Both the position numbers and the translations under genes were made by a program. A stretch of DNA of 23,778 bases from Falciphora oryzae. Its lineage: Eukaryota > Ascomycota > Sordariomycetes > Magnaporthales > Magnaporthaceae. Numbering within the stretch: the stretch's first letter is position 1; each line of letters begins with the position of its first letter. Positions 9,098 to 19,307 of the stretch are shown piece by piece. Below the pieces are notes generated by a model that had not been told where the DNA came from, did not search any database, and saw only the letters and a program-made list of their open reading frames with translations. Location of the stretch: contig JNVV01000017.1 in the NCBI GenBank assembly GCA_000733355.1, forward strand, positions 72,783-96,560, written 5' to 3'.

Positions 9098-9964
9098 ATG
9101 GTCAAGACATACATCCTCGCGCCGGACTACTCGACGGCCCCACCGCCCGACGGGCCGGTCCGGCTTGGCGACGTGCTGACCGACCTGTCGGAGCTCGTGG
9201 CGACGAACAAGACGAGCCGCGTGCCCGTCCCCGCCGCCGACCTGCTGCCCGTCGACTACAAGTACAACTTCCGCGCGACGCGCTCGCGGCTCCTGGGCGG
9301 CGACCTGGGCATCTGGGCGCAGGTGGCCAGCATCTTCGGCGTCGGCGCCGAAACGGGCTGGGTCTACGAGGCCCAGAGCACCGACGTCATCAAATTCGCC
9401 GCCGTCGAGACGCACGCCTTCAACCCGACGCCTGAGTACGTGCGCGCCGTCATGGACAGCGAACCGGTGCGGGAATACGTGGAGAGAGTCGGCGGCAAGA
9501 GGGGCTTCGTGTTTATCATCACCGGCTTGAAGATCGGGCAGGGCGCACAGGTCGAGACCGAGTACAGCGTCGAGAAGGGCCTGAATCTCAAGCTGGGCTT
9601 CGCGCAACCCGGCATCCCCTTCGAGGGAGGGCCGGGGGGCGGTGTGCGAAGGCGGAAGGTCGAGGGGCTTTCCTTTGAGGATTCTACCGATTTCGTCATT
9701 GCTTTCCGCGTGCGCAAGATTGCTTATAAGAAGGGCGTGCTCCTCAACAAGGCGTATAACAAAGGGGCGACTATGATGGATGGGGAAGAAGGGGAGGGAG
9801 AGAAGGGGGAGCTTGATCTTGAGCTGGAGCTGGAGGGCGAGGCCGAGTTGGATGACGTGCAGTCGGATAGATGGCAAGAGGAGCTGCAGGCGGTTTCAGG
9901 TGGCAACGATGATGACCAAGAATCGCTGTGGATCATCCCCAAGGTCGCAGAGCTCATCGGTTAG
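9098..9964 (+). CDS. Gasdermin-like pore-forming cell-death protein (candidate)
   Basis: Single exon, 288 aa. ATG at 9098 was chosen because the N-terminus MVKTYILAPDYSTAPPPDGP fits a widespread fungal family and the open frame upstream does not. The pattern follows the gasdermin N-terminal pore-forming fold. Around residues 98-130, KFAAVETHAFNPTPEYVRAV and SEPVREYVERV precede a strand (GFVFIITGLKIGQGAQVE, 136-153) like the VYVVTEVLQTQKEVEV strand of vertebrate gasdermins. A glycine-rich loop follows (about 174-183), then FEDSTDFVIAFRVRKIAY (193-210), like their GSTLAFRV strand. Residues 228-270 form an acidic low-complexity tail (repeated EGE and LELELE), a candidate removable inhibitory end. 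In Podospora the gasdermin-like HET-Q1 is activated when the subtilase HET-Q2 clips its C-terminus. Here the next gene, 187 bp away and convergent, is a subtilase. The family call rests on pattern and context, with no alignment run. The alternative is a conserved fungal protein of unknown function. Confidence 0.68.
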   Translation: MVKTYILAPDYSTAPPPDGPVRLGDVLTDLSELVATNKTSRVPVPAADLLPVDYKYNFRATRSRLLGGDLGIWAQVASIFGVGAETGWVYEAQSTDVIKFAAVETHAFNPTPEYVRAVMDSEPVREYVERVGGKRGFVFIITGLKIGQGAQVETEYSVEKGLNLKLGFAQPGIPFEGGPGGGVRRRKVEGLSFEDSTDFVIAFRVRKIAYKKGVLLNKAYNKGATMMDGEEGEGEKGELDLELELEGEAELDDVQSDRWQEELQAVSGGNDDDQESLWIIPKVAELIG

Positions 9965-10151
9965 GAAAAGAGACGTCATCGGTAGTTTATGGGTCATCCT
10001 CGTTGTGGCTGCTATCCTCCACCATTTGACCGTGCCTTTGCCTAATACACAAGCAATTAACGTAATTATAACTGACCAACGCTAAATCATAACATATAAA
10101 TCCAAGTTCGCAGCGACAAGGGTATCCCAGTGAGTATCCTGTCCAGCAACG

Positions 10152-13100
10152 TTACCGCATCAGTTGCTTCTTGATAATCGCACAAACCTCCCTCTCATCG
10201 AGCCCAGGCTTCCAGAGGTTCCAAGGGCCGACAAAGTCGTATCCTCCCCTGACTTCCTGTTCCGCCATCAGGCGGAATATCTTCTTCATCCCCGGCCCCG
10301 TCCCCAGCTCCCTCAGCTGCTCAGGGGGGATTTTACCCTCGAGCGCCGGATGTCTAACGACGTCGAGGATGCTGGCCGCGATCCCCGCCGCTATTGGCGC
10401 CGAGTAAGACGTTCCCGACTTCCACACGCGCTTGTTGGACCAGGAGAACTCGATTCCCAGCCCGAGGGTAGTGAAGTTGTCCGTGTTTCGCAGCGCCGAG
10501 GGGTTGATGCCATGGTGGTCGTTGCCCTTCCCGTCGGAGGCGTGCATGCAGATGACGCGTTCGTCCTTCGCCGGGTACGCCCTGCCCGAGTTGCCGCCCG
10601 AGTTGGCGGCCGAGGCAATCAAGATCTTGCCACGGTGGTATGCGTCGTTGAGGGCAGCTTTGACCGTGACGTTGTTGCCGTCAACTGAGAAGGGCATGAC
10701 GATGATGTCGACGTTCCACTGCTTCTCGTCGCTAGCCTTCCGAATTGCCTGTTGTCGAGGAAAGAGTGTCCGATCAGCCGATTGGTACCAACACGTCAAG
10801 GGATGAACGTCAAGGTCTGAGGCGACGACTGGGCGTTAAAAGGGTGACCTACCTCAGCAATGGCATCGCATTCTCCAGATTTCCTGCCAGAAGCAATCTT
10901 CGCCACGTAAAGATCTGCCCGTGGCGCAGCCCTCAAGAGCAGAGTCGTCGTCAGTGTGCCATGGCCGTCTTTATCTTCACCGTCATCAGGTTTAAGCAGG
11001 AACGACTTGATGGCCTTGACAGGATGATCTAGCCGCGAATAGTCTCCTTTTATGCGTTGTCGAGCTTCCTTGAACGTGTCGTTCCCCTTATCGACGCCCG
11101 TGTCCAAAATGGCGATCCTGATTCGTCGGAGCTGGGTTGCCGTCGCTGTCGAGCCCGCACCTGGTCCAGCACGGCCAAGATCTTCGAGGTTCTCAAGCCG
11201 CTGCTCCGTCCATTGGTCTAGAAGCTTGAAGAACTCGATAGACCGAGTCTTGATAGTCCTTTTGATGAGTGGTCGGTCAGTACAGCTTATCAGGCTAACG
11301 TCTACCACGACGCCCAGTCCATCAAGTAGGGAAGGGAACTCACCGGCTTATTTCATCATCTTTACTTCCATCCTCAACCTCGTCAAAAAAAACCACGCTG
11401 GGAGTCCCGAGCGTGGTGATTCGAGTGGGCGGAGAGAAAGGCCTCTGTAGAGGTGACTTGAGGGGGTGGGAAGCTGGTGGTACCACCGCTATGCCCGTTA
11501 GGACCGCCATTGGCTCTTCGATGCTAGTAGCAGGAAGCGGAAGCACCACATTCTCTAGGTCAAACTCTCCATAGTTTGACAGTTCCTCCTCCAAGGGGAG
11601 AACTATGTTTTGGTATATGTAGTCCGAGTCTGTCTCGTTCGCGTCTCTGCGGCTCGTTCTGGCAAAGTCCAGGCAACTTTGGATGGCCGTGGTGTAGTGT
11701 TCCGTGAGTGAACCCGAAAGCTTGGTCGCCAGTATCGTGCTGATGGTCAGCCACTCGTTGTGGTGACCGGCTGACAATTGGCATTCCTCTTCTGTGATCC
11801 TGCGGCCACGCTCAATGTCGACCAAGAGTTTGGCGAATGATAAGACCGCCGGGTGGTGCGGAACGCTGGAATTACTGCAGACGACCTCGATGGAAGGGAC
11901 GGAGTATGACAAAGATCCAAGGACGTATGGATGGTGCATGTCGAAAAGTCGTATTGCCTGGCTCTCCGCGCCGCACAGGAAGACGAGGTCGATGGCCTCC
12001 CACTTGCGTTGAATCCACTTGCTCCCGAAGAGGCGGAGGAGACACCTCGCGAGGTTCAGGGCCAGCGCCCGCTTACTTCGTGGCGTGAACAAGCCACCTT
12101 CGTAGGCGCTTTTGAAGTAGCCCTTGTCCAGAAGGTCGGCCAACGACATACTGGCTGTGAATAGCGGGTATTTAAGACGTCTGCCGGTGTCAGGTGCGTC
12201 AAAGAGCGTTTCCCCGCCCAGGATCACGCGGAGAGGCTCCCGCCTTTCTCGGTATCCTTTTACTGTTTGACACACTTTCTCGAGCCTGGTTGCAATCGGA
12301 TAATCCGTGGGGCTGGTCGCATAATTAGCAGACATCCGCGAGGGGATTTGACGCTTAGTTGGACTCACTCGGTGACGAGACACTGCGCTTCATGCCAGTG
12401 AGTCTCTGTTTTTGCTGAGCAACAGGAAAGAAACATGCCGTACACCGGCCGAGTGAGACCTTCGCCAACCGGTTGCTTAAATCCTGTAAGGTGAAGCATC
12501 GCTCGATGCGGTATGCTACACTCAGTTGGGCAGCGAGCAAAGGCTTCAAAGAGAGCCCGTGAAGCATCCTGCGCTTTGTGGATCTCTGCCCTAGTTCCTG
12601 GGGAGATGAGCCGTTTGAGGGTCTTGGTGGATGTGTCGACCGGTCTCGTATTGTCGAGACATTCGAGGAAGCGGTTGAACTGCTCGAGGACGAGCAATGC
12701 GCTCTTATAGTCGTCCTTGCTGTTTCCGAGACTGATTAGGTACCCGAACTTGAAGACCGGGTCTCCCGAGCTGCCTAGATCTTCCAATAGAAGCCTAAGC
12801 GCCTTCAGCTTCGGGTAAACGCATTGAGCGTCAGAGGTTGGCTTAGGGTTGTAAACTTCAGAGGACGAGTAGACAGCTGCTCTGGCAAAGCTGCGGATCT
12901 TCGACGCAGCCCAAAACAGTGATGAAACCACGTCTTCGATGTGGGAGTTCCGTGTGTTCTTATTGTGGTCAGCGAGTCTGTTTCCTTGAATGGGAGGCAG
13001 TGGTGGCACTGGAATAGCCTACTTGTTCAGCTTGCACCTTTCTCTCACAGACGTCAAGCACATCATCGTCAATTTGGGATTCGAGAAGCCGCATGACTCG

Positions 13101-13406
13101 ACCTAGCTTTTCCCTCATCTCCTGGGCACTACTCTCCGTGAGATGATTCCAATCTCGGTCTGGCTTGAGGAGCATGGCCATCTGCTTGACCTCGTAACGA
13201 AAGAAAACACGAAAGTCCTCGATTGACCCTCGGTCTTTGTCGGGCAGTCCGTCGACGCGGAGGCGGGACGCGTACCAGGGGAGGTCGGCCGCCGCGAATA
13301 GAGCCAGGACCGCGCTTAGGCTGAGCCAATTCTCGGCCATGGTGCTGCTAGCCTCGCTCAAGTTGCGGAGGCCTAGGCCGGTGGCGGGAGTCCCGGCGCT
13401 CGCCAT
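10152..13406 (-). CDS. Subtilisin-like serine protease with N-terminal DUF7580-like region (HET-Q2-like candidate)
   Basis: Five exons: 13406-13023, 12958-12369, 12312-11344, 11258-10853 and 10748-10152, joining in frame to about 981 aa. Introns are 64, 56, 85 and 104 nt. The third could instead end at a TAG at 11295, giving 993 aa. Residues 1-130 are helical with no known domain. Residues about 150-640 resemble the fungal DUF7580 region, including RALALNLARCLLRLFGSKWI, HHPAVLSFAKLLVDIERGR, a YTTAIQSCLDFA segment and IVLPLEEEL. The S8 domain occupies about 690-980 with an intact triad: Asp about 700 (IAILDTGVD), His about 747 (DGHGT), oxyanion Asn about 832 (ASAANSGGN) and Ser about 897 (GTSYSAP). 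There is no signal peptide, so a cytosolic regulatory protease is likely rather than a secreted digestive one. The gasdermin-like gene lies tail-to-tail on one side and an NLR is divergent on the other. By analogy with HET-Q2 it may cleave the neighbour (inference). The DUF7580 name is from recognition of pattern only. Confidence 0.85.
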
Positions 13407-13831
13407 TGTATACACTTGCCTCGCATGTGGTCGACTGTGCCGCGCCAGAAGGCGCCCTCGTCCAGGGCAGGGAGGTAGGTAGGTAGGCCATCGTCGGATG
13501 TAGAGCGATGGCGCAACCACGATCGTTCAGCTCCCCACGTGATCAGACCAGGTGCGGGGTTGGGTTTTCGGTGCCCCGCGGCAGTCCATCATGATTGGAT
13601 GATGAGCACGTGCCCCACATTCTGGGCTCACCTCTCGACGTCGTTCGCCCTCAAGCTGCTTCCAGTCCACAAAGCTGGTCCAACGACAAAGGATACCAGC
13701 TAGTAAGACGAAGGTTTTCTTGTCATAAATGCTTCGGCATTGAGAGCAGCCCTCTCCCAGTTTCTCTGTTTGTCGATGGACACCGTGACTCGCATCCTGG
13801 AAGTAGCCTTCGAGCGCACCTTCTCCCTGTC
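13407..13831. promoter_or_regulatory. Shared divergent intergenic region (protease / NLR)
   Basis: These 425 bp separate the start codons of the protease gene (minus) and the NLR gene (plus), so they must hold both promoters. Frames run through it in both directions from non-ATG codons (13520 minus, 13595 plus), but the extensions lack family similarity. No TATA box or binding site can be named with confidence. A short GGTAGGTAGGTAGG run occurs near 13472-13487. The layout suggests co-regulation. Confidence 0.5.
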
Positions 13832-16800
13832 ATGGCCACTGAGCGTCACAGTCCCCAGGCGGTCAGAGAGATCAGCAGCCTCGCCCGGGACTGCAAGGTC
13901 TTGTTCCAGAAAACCCAGACGGCACCATGGCTGACCGAGGCCAACGCCCGTCTGGAGGAAGTGGCCCAACGCTTTGACGCCTGGGTGTCGTATCTCGGCG
14001 TGCTTGCTGTTGGCAATGCATCGCTCGACTATCGACTGAGACTGAGTGAAGAGATTCGCGTCATGGTTGTTGACTTACTTGCGCTCCTGGAAAGAAACCT
14101 AATCCGCCGTAAGCATCTCACGCTCTACTACCCAAATCCGTCTTTATGCTCACGTCCCTCCTCAGTCGTCTCGTCTGCACTGGATGATCTACTCGAGCCT
14201 CTGGATTCCCTTCGTGGCGGCGTCGATAGGCTGCATCGCATGGCCGTGGCAATCCGAAAGTCGTCCACCGCAAGTTTGGCCTCGAGGATCAAGTCTTTCT
14301 CTGACACCCACGACGACGAAGACTATTTCTACAGCCTCGCTTTGGAGATCGTCCGACTGAAGTTCCCGAATGCCAGTACTGGTCTCCGCAAGCATCTTGC
14401 CACTTCTATCAAGTTTCGACGCCAAAGCCTGCGATACAAGCGACGCCATCAAGTCAAACTACAGCCACATCCAGGTCAACATGGAGAACTTGTATATCAG
14501 CAAGCCTCGACCCCACTCCTTCCCAGTGTCCGGGCGCCATCCCCTACCCCCGATGTCCCTAACCCGCGGAATCCCTTTCCGGCTCCGTCCAGTACCAGCG
14601 CATCAACACTCATCCCTGAGGTGTTCGCACGTTATTATGTCCCACCGGAGTCTACTCTCGAACCTCCTCGACAAAGTGCACCAGCTCCGTCTGTCATCAG
14701 CACTGGATCGACTGTTGTCGAACACAACGACCTTCCCTACCCCAAGCCACCTAGCCTGCCAGACGGACAACAGGCACATTGCGACTGGTGTTTCCAGACG
14801 CATCCGGCCGTGAAGTATGGAAATAAGTCTTGGTGGAGGTGAGTTCCTCTCTCTACGCTAGCACCGAAATCGCCTGCTGACAGAACCAAGCCATCATGTC
14901 CTCCGACATCTGGAGCCTTACGCTTGCCTTTCCCAGGTATGCAAGGATCCCCCGAAGCTCTTCAGCAAGCGGACCGAATGGCGTGATCATATGCGTTCAG
15001 ACCACGGAATCCGCTGGCCGGAGGAGATCTATCCCCCAGTCCAGTGGTGTTGTGATATCGGACACGAACCTGTCTATTTTGACAAAGAACGCGACATGGA
15101 ACAACATCTCGCCGATGAACACTCGAATATCTTTACCCCTGCCCAGTACCCTACGGTCATCGAACAGAACTCACTACCGTCTTCACGGGAAGAGCATGTC
15201 TGTCCACTCTGCGACTCTATCCCAAGTACCGTCCAGGATCTACTTGCTAAGAGTGGCAAAGCTAAAGCCGGAGAGCAAGCTGCGGATGCGAGGCAGCAGG
15301 CCAAAGGAGCCAAGGAACCTGCTTCGAAACGCCGCAAGGTGACCTTCGAAGCGGACACAGACGAATCGTCATCGAGCGGGGATGACTCTCGCCCACAAAC
15401 CGCTATGCCGACCCAGCTCGACCTCTCAGGCAGGGAACTTCGCTGTTTCGTCGAGCTTGAGAGGCATGTTGCTGCGCATTTGCAATGTCTTGCCTTCGTC
15501 TCTATTCGAAACTTCGACAGCAACGATGATGGAATCGGAAACGCGAGCTCCAAGGCTGGAGCAGAACACGAAACTGCACAGTCTGGCTCAGGAACCCCGA
15601 AGTCGAGCCAGTCGACTCTGGTCTTTGAGGATCTTGCATCATCCCGCCGAAATTCTTCTGCCTCCCAGAAGGAAGAAGATGTTCCGCCTCCAATGCAACA
15701 AGGCTGGGCCGAGTTATTCGGACAGTCGCTCTCGACTCTGTCGACATCCAGCGACAGCATCGATGCCACCCTCAAAGAGTCTCTCGTAGACCGGCTCTTC
15801 TTCTCCGAAATCGACGTACGCTTGACAACCATAAGAGCGGCCATAGGCGGGTCGTGCCGCTGGTTCCTTGCCAAGCCGGAATACACCGCCTGGCGCGACA
15901 TGGCACAGCAGTCAAACGACTGCAATTTCCTCTGGATCAAAGGCAACCTTTGCACCGGGAAATCTACTCTAATGAAGTTCCTTTTTAAAGAGGCTAGGAA
16001 GAATGCAAAAGGCGACTCATCACAAATCATACTGTCCTTTTTCTTCAACGCGTGGAGCACGATCGAGGAAAAGTCAACAACAGGTCTTTACCGTTCTCTT
16101 CTCCACCAACTCTTCAACGAAGCGGTAGATTTAAAAGACAGTCTTGAGTGGATGACAGCTCATAGCGCAAGAGACATCCTACAAAATGGATGGTCCGAGG
16201 AAGCGTTAAAACAAACGTTAGCGCATGCTATTCCAAAGCTCGGAAGTCGGTCTTTGATGATATTTATTGATGCGTTGGACGAGTGCGACCCGAGCCAGAC
16301 TGCTGGCATGGTTTGCTTCTTCGAAAAGCTGTGCGACGACGCCAAAGACGCAAACGTGAAGCTGCGGATTTGCTTTTCGAGCCAGCACTATCCAGCCGTC
16401 GCCATCCGGCAAGGCGTCGAGGTCATTTTGGAGGCTGAGAACGGGCATACCGATGATATCAAGCGCTACATCGAGGCGAAACTTCGGCTTAGCAGGACCG
16501 AGCCCGCCAAAACACTCCGAGCCGACATTCTCAAAAAATCTTCGGGCATCTTTCTCTGGGTGGTTTTGATCCTCGAAATCGTCAATATGGAACTTGGAAA
16601 TAGCGGCTTCTCTATCCGCCGAATTCGCAACCGCCTCGAACAAATCCCGCCTGGATTCGACAAGTTGTTTGAGATGACCCTTGGTCGGTATGGGGAAAAT
16701 CTCGAGCAGTTGCATGTCTGTCTCAAATGGGTCCTTTTCGCTGCTCGTCCCCTCAGGCCACAGGAGCTCTACTTTGCCGTCCAACTAGGTCTCGGTAAAG

Positions 16801-18113
16801 AAAGCTCGGGTTATTGGAACCAAAAAGACATCGACTTGGACCAAATGAAGACGTTCGTACAAACTTCCTCCAAAGGCCTGGCCGAAGTCACGCGAAATAT
16901 AGCCTCCGAGGTCCAATTCATTCACGAATCTGTCCGGGACTTCTTGCTTGGCCGATACGGAGGCCAGTGGTCTGGGGCTTCTGGGAGCTTCGGGGGACAC
17001 TGCCACAACTTACTAAGAGATTGCTGCTTGGTTCAGCTAAACGGCCCCATTCACCAAAGCGTCGATGTACTGGACGCTCTATCGCAGGCCCAGGCAGCAC
17101 AACTAAGGGAGGATCTTCACCAAAAGTTTCCGTTTCTGGATTATTCGGTCTTCAACGTCCTTCATCACGCCAACAGCGCGCAGCAGCATGGGAGGGATCA
17201 AGGCGGTCTCCTTACAACTTTCCCTCTTGCGCAGTGGGTAACGCTCAACAATGCTCTCGAAAGACATGTCGTCCGGCGGTATACCAAATCAGTCAACCTC
17301 CTCTATATCCTCGCCGAAAAGAATTTGGCGGACCTCATTCGTATCCATCCTCAGCCGGCAGCCTTTTTTAATGTTGGAGAGGAACGCTATGGACCGCCAA
17401 TATTCGCTGCGCTAGCTACAAGGAGTTACGGCGCAGTTCAGGCCATTCTGGAAATCCTCCAGGCGCGAGTCCAGCACCATTCTCCTCTTCCCGACCTATG
17501 GACACAATACCAACAGAACCAAGGCAAACAGACCGACTTTGGGCGCAGTTTCGTCTTTTCACGAGGAAAAGGCATCCTCTCGTATCTGCGAGGGCGAGGC
17601 GACGAGCCGATAATTCTTGCCTATCTTTTCACGGGCCAGGTCGAGGTCGACGCGAAGGATATCGGCGGCCGGACGGCGCTGTCGCGGGCCGCCGAGAACG
17701 GCCAGGAAGCCGTTGTACAGCTGCTACTCAACACTGGCCAGGTCGAGGTTGACGCGAAGGATAAGGACGGCAAAACTGCGCTGTGGTGGGCATCCGGAAA
17801 CGGCCACGAAGCCGTTGTACAACTGTTGCTCAACACTGGCCAGGTCCAAGCCGACGCGAAGGATAACAACGGCCGGACGCCGCTGTCGTGGGCCGCCGAG
17901 AATGGCCGCGAAGGCGTTGTGCAGCTGCTCCTCAACACGGGCCAAGTCCAAGCCGATGCGAAGGACAACCAAGGACGGACGGCGCGATCAAGGGCCGCCG
18001 GAAACGGCCACGAGGCCATTGTGCAGCTGCTGCAGCAAGCCCTTTCTGGTAATCGCACTGTTCCTACAATTGCAACCCTGTCAGATGGTTCGGCAGAGAT
18101 GAGGACACAATAG
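13832..18113 (+). CDS. NLR protein: C2H2-type zinc fingers, NACHT NTPase, ankyrin repeats
   Basis: Two exons (13832-14838 and 14891-18113) give 1409 aa. The 52-nt intron has donor GTGAGT, branch GCTGAC and the less common acceptor AAG, which is the one that restores the zinc-finger frame. Residues 1-250 are a helical fungal N-terminus (VDRLHRMAVAIRKSS). A Pro/Ser linker follows, then C2H2-like units: Cys348/Cys353 with His369/His374, a CC..H..H unit near 390-415, and CPLC paired with a distant ERHVAAH. Walker A is GNLCTGKST (about 687-695) and Walker B is LMIFIDALDECD (about 790). The post-NACHT region includes FIHESVRDFLLGR. Ankyrin repeats begin near 1170, and the last four (about 1249-1384) are near identical. 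Such proteins are cytosolic ATP-dependent switches in non-self recognition. The ATG at 13832 is the first in frame and has good context (GTCATGGCC). A likely polyadenylation motif follows at 18146. The gene is intact and divergent from the protease. Confidence 0.9.
17628..18035 (+). repeat. Four near-identical 102-bp ankyrin-encoding repeats
   Basis: The units start at 17628, 17730, 17832 and 17934, exactly 102 bp (34 codons) apart. Each encodes a unit of the form NTGQVxxDAKDxxGRTALxxAAxNGHEAVVQLLL. The DNA is highly similar between units, for example CTGGCCAGGTC and GACGCGAAGGA. Differences concentrate at codons in the exposed ankyrin positions (IGG, KDG, NNG, NQG and SRAA, WWAS, SWAA, SRAA). 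This is the high-identity repeat pattern of fungal NLR sensors under concerted evolution. Confidence 0.92.
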
Positions 18114-18145
18114 TTGGCAATTGTTTTGTTCTGATTTCTCTTGAA

Positions 18146-18151
18146 AATAAA
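18146..18151 (+). terminator. Candidate polyadenylation signal AATAAA
   Basis: AATAAA lies 33 nt after the NLR stop codon in AT-rich sequence, followed by T-rich runs. Fungal signals are loose, so this is suggestive only. Confidence 0.4.
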
Positions 18152-18610
18152 GGCGCGGGAGATCGCGACAAGTATAATCTCTATTTGATTGCAGCATATT
18201 TTGGTGTATTCTATCCTTAGTCGTGATTTATATTTTTTCCAGGCCTGTTGGTGTCGTCCTCTCGATTTATTCTCTTTAGGTTGACTTTATAAGTACCCAT
18301 CCATCTCTGCACTCTACACCATGAAAGGCACAGTGATTTGAGCCATTCTAAAGGAGGAGCACAAAATCAGGCAAGCTAGACGCTAGACGGCATATTTAAG
18401 TCGGCTTGTCACTGGACAGCAACCTCCGAATCCCCAGCCGGCAGAAAGGTGCACAGAAGGCTGCGCCTCCCCGGACGGTATGGGCTGGATACTTCCGAGT
18501 CCAACACAACACCCATGAAGCTCTGATTGGACAAAGAAGACTCCGTCCATATCGCGGTCGCGAACGATGCGTGCATGAAGTGGCAGTGAGTTTGTGTTAG
18601 CGCGCGTCCA

Positions 18611-18648
18611 AATGGGGCTCACCCGAGTTGCCCTGTCGCCCCATTTAG
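18611..18648. other. Inverted repeat with 9-bp arms
   Basis: AAATGGGGC and GCCCCATTT are exact reverse complements separated by about 20 bp. They lie in gene-free DNA upstream of the second repeat copy. This may be an element boundary feature or chance. Confidence 0.4.
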
Positions 18649-18956
18649 GGTTCGTGCAAAAGTCAGCGGTCCACAGCCCCTCAGCCCTAGAGAGGGCCCG
18701 TAGCGGACCCCGCCCCAACATACAGCAGGCCTGGGTATTGGAAACAGCAGCTTCAAAAACCTTTCCTTTTCGCTTCGTTCGTCGAAGCCACTAATTATTA
18801 CACCATCGCTGGACGGTAACAGCAGGCCTACGGGGCCCGCACGCAACCTTTTCCTTATACCTCCTTTCTTTTATCCCAACCGGACCAACAGTAGGCTCGT
18901 TGGTCCCCCCGCAGCCCCGGCCGGGCCTAGGGGTGGTCCCGAGGGCCCCCGCCCAA

Positions 18957-19255
18957 ACCCGACCTTTCCTTTCCCCGGCACATTTACCGGCCGATCGCAC
19001 TACTACCACCCGCTGCGCTTACAACGCCCCGGCGTCTTTTCGCCCTATTGCCGATTGCCCGCTCACCAACAAGGAGCGTAGGAACGCGGCCTGACTTCCG
19101 TGTGTCTTCGGGTTTAATTTGTTAGCCGCCTCGATAGCAGCACTATATAGCCTGGTGTAGATAGGCTTAGGTAGCGCTAGCACGCCGTATACCCCTAGGG
19201 AGGCAGGGACTGGTAAATCCCGACTTACCGACGTTAAATATGCTCACTCACTCAC
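18957..19255 (+). mobile_element. Dispersed repeat copy 2, possible 3' end of a non-LTR retrotransposon
   Basis: The same sequence as 1-298 in the same orientation, ending in GCTCACTCACTCAC. Many differences from copy 1 are transitions (GAGCGCCGGAATG against GAGCGTAGGAACG, CGGGCTCAAAT against CGGGTTTAATT), as expected of ageing or mild repeat-induced point mutation. The tail passes into a T/C-rich run and then at once into the deiminase fragment, so this copy may mark the break in that gene. Confidence 0.65.
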
Positions 19256-19307
19256 TTTTTCTCTCTTTTTCTCCATTCTCTCCGACCAGTCCTTCGTCCG
19301 CACCTAG

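Larger units (their letters stand above)
18114..18956. other. Intergenic stretch downstream of the NLR
   Basis: The first ~200 bp are AT-rich 3' UTR-like sequence. The later part is GC-rich without a supported gene. It may include the 5' part of the repeat element whose matched portion begins at 18957, but the left copy is cut by the window edge, so this cannot be tested here. Confidence 0.4.

Noticed and set aside
8960..9877. Minus-strand frame of 305 codons
   Set aside because: Antisense to the gasdermin-like gene. Its composition mirrors that gene's codons and it shows no family motif.
13407..13520. Upstream extension of the protease to 13520
   Set aside because: The earlier start is not in a family-like segment. 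The ATG at 13406 has good context (ACAATGGCG), and the extension is Arg/Pro-rich leader-like sequence.
14896..15342. Separate gene beginning at 14896
   Set aside because: It overlaps exon 2 of the NLR in the wrong frame. The splice join at 14838/14891 keeps the zinc-finger frame open.
15074..16060. Minus-strand frame of 328 codons inside the zinc-finger NLR
   Set aside because: A Cys/Ser-rich shadow of the NLR coding strand.
17621..18058. Regular direct repeats resembling an array such as CRISPR
   Set aside because: The 102-bp units are continuous, lack spacers, and encode ankyrin repeats in frame. The opposite-strand frames are shadows of the same repeat.
1..19255. The two repeat copies as long terminal repeats of one giant retroelement
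   Set aside because: The copies are clearly diverged, the interval holds unrelated host-type genes in both orientations, and no gag/pol or integrase is present.
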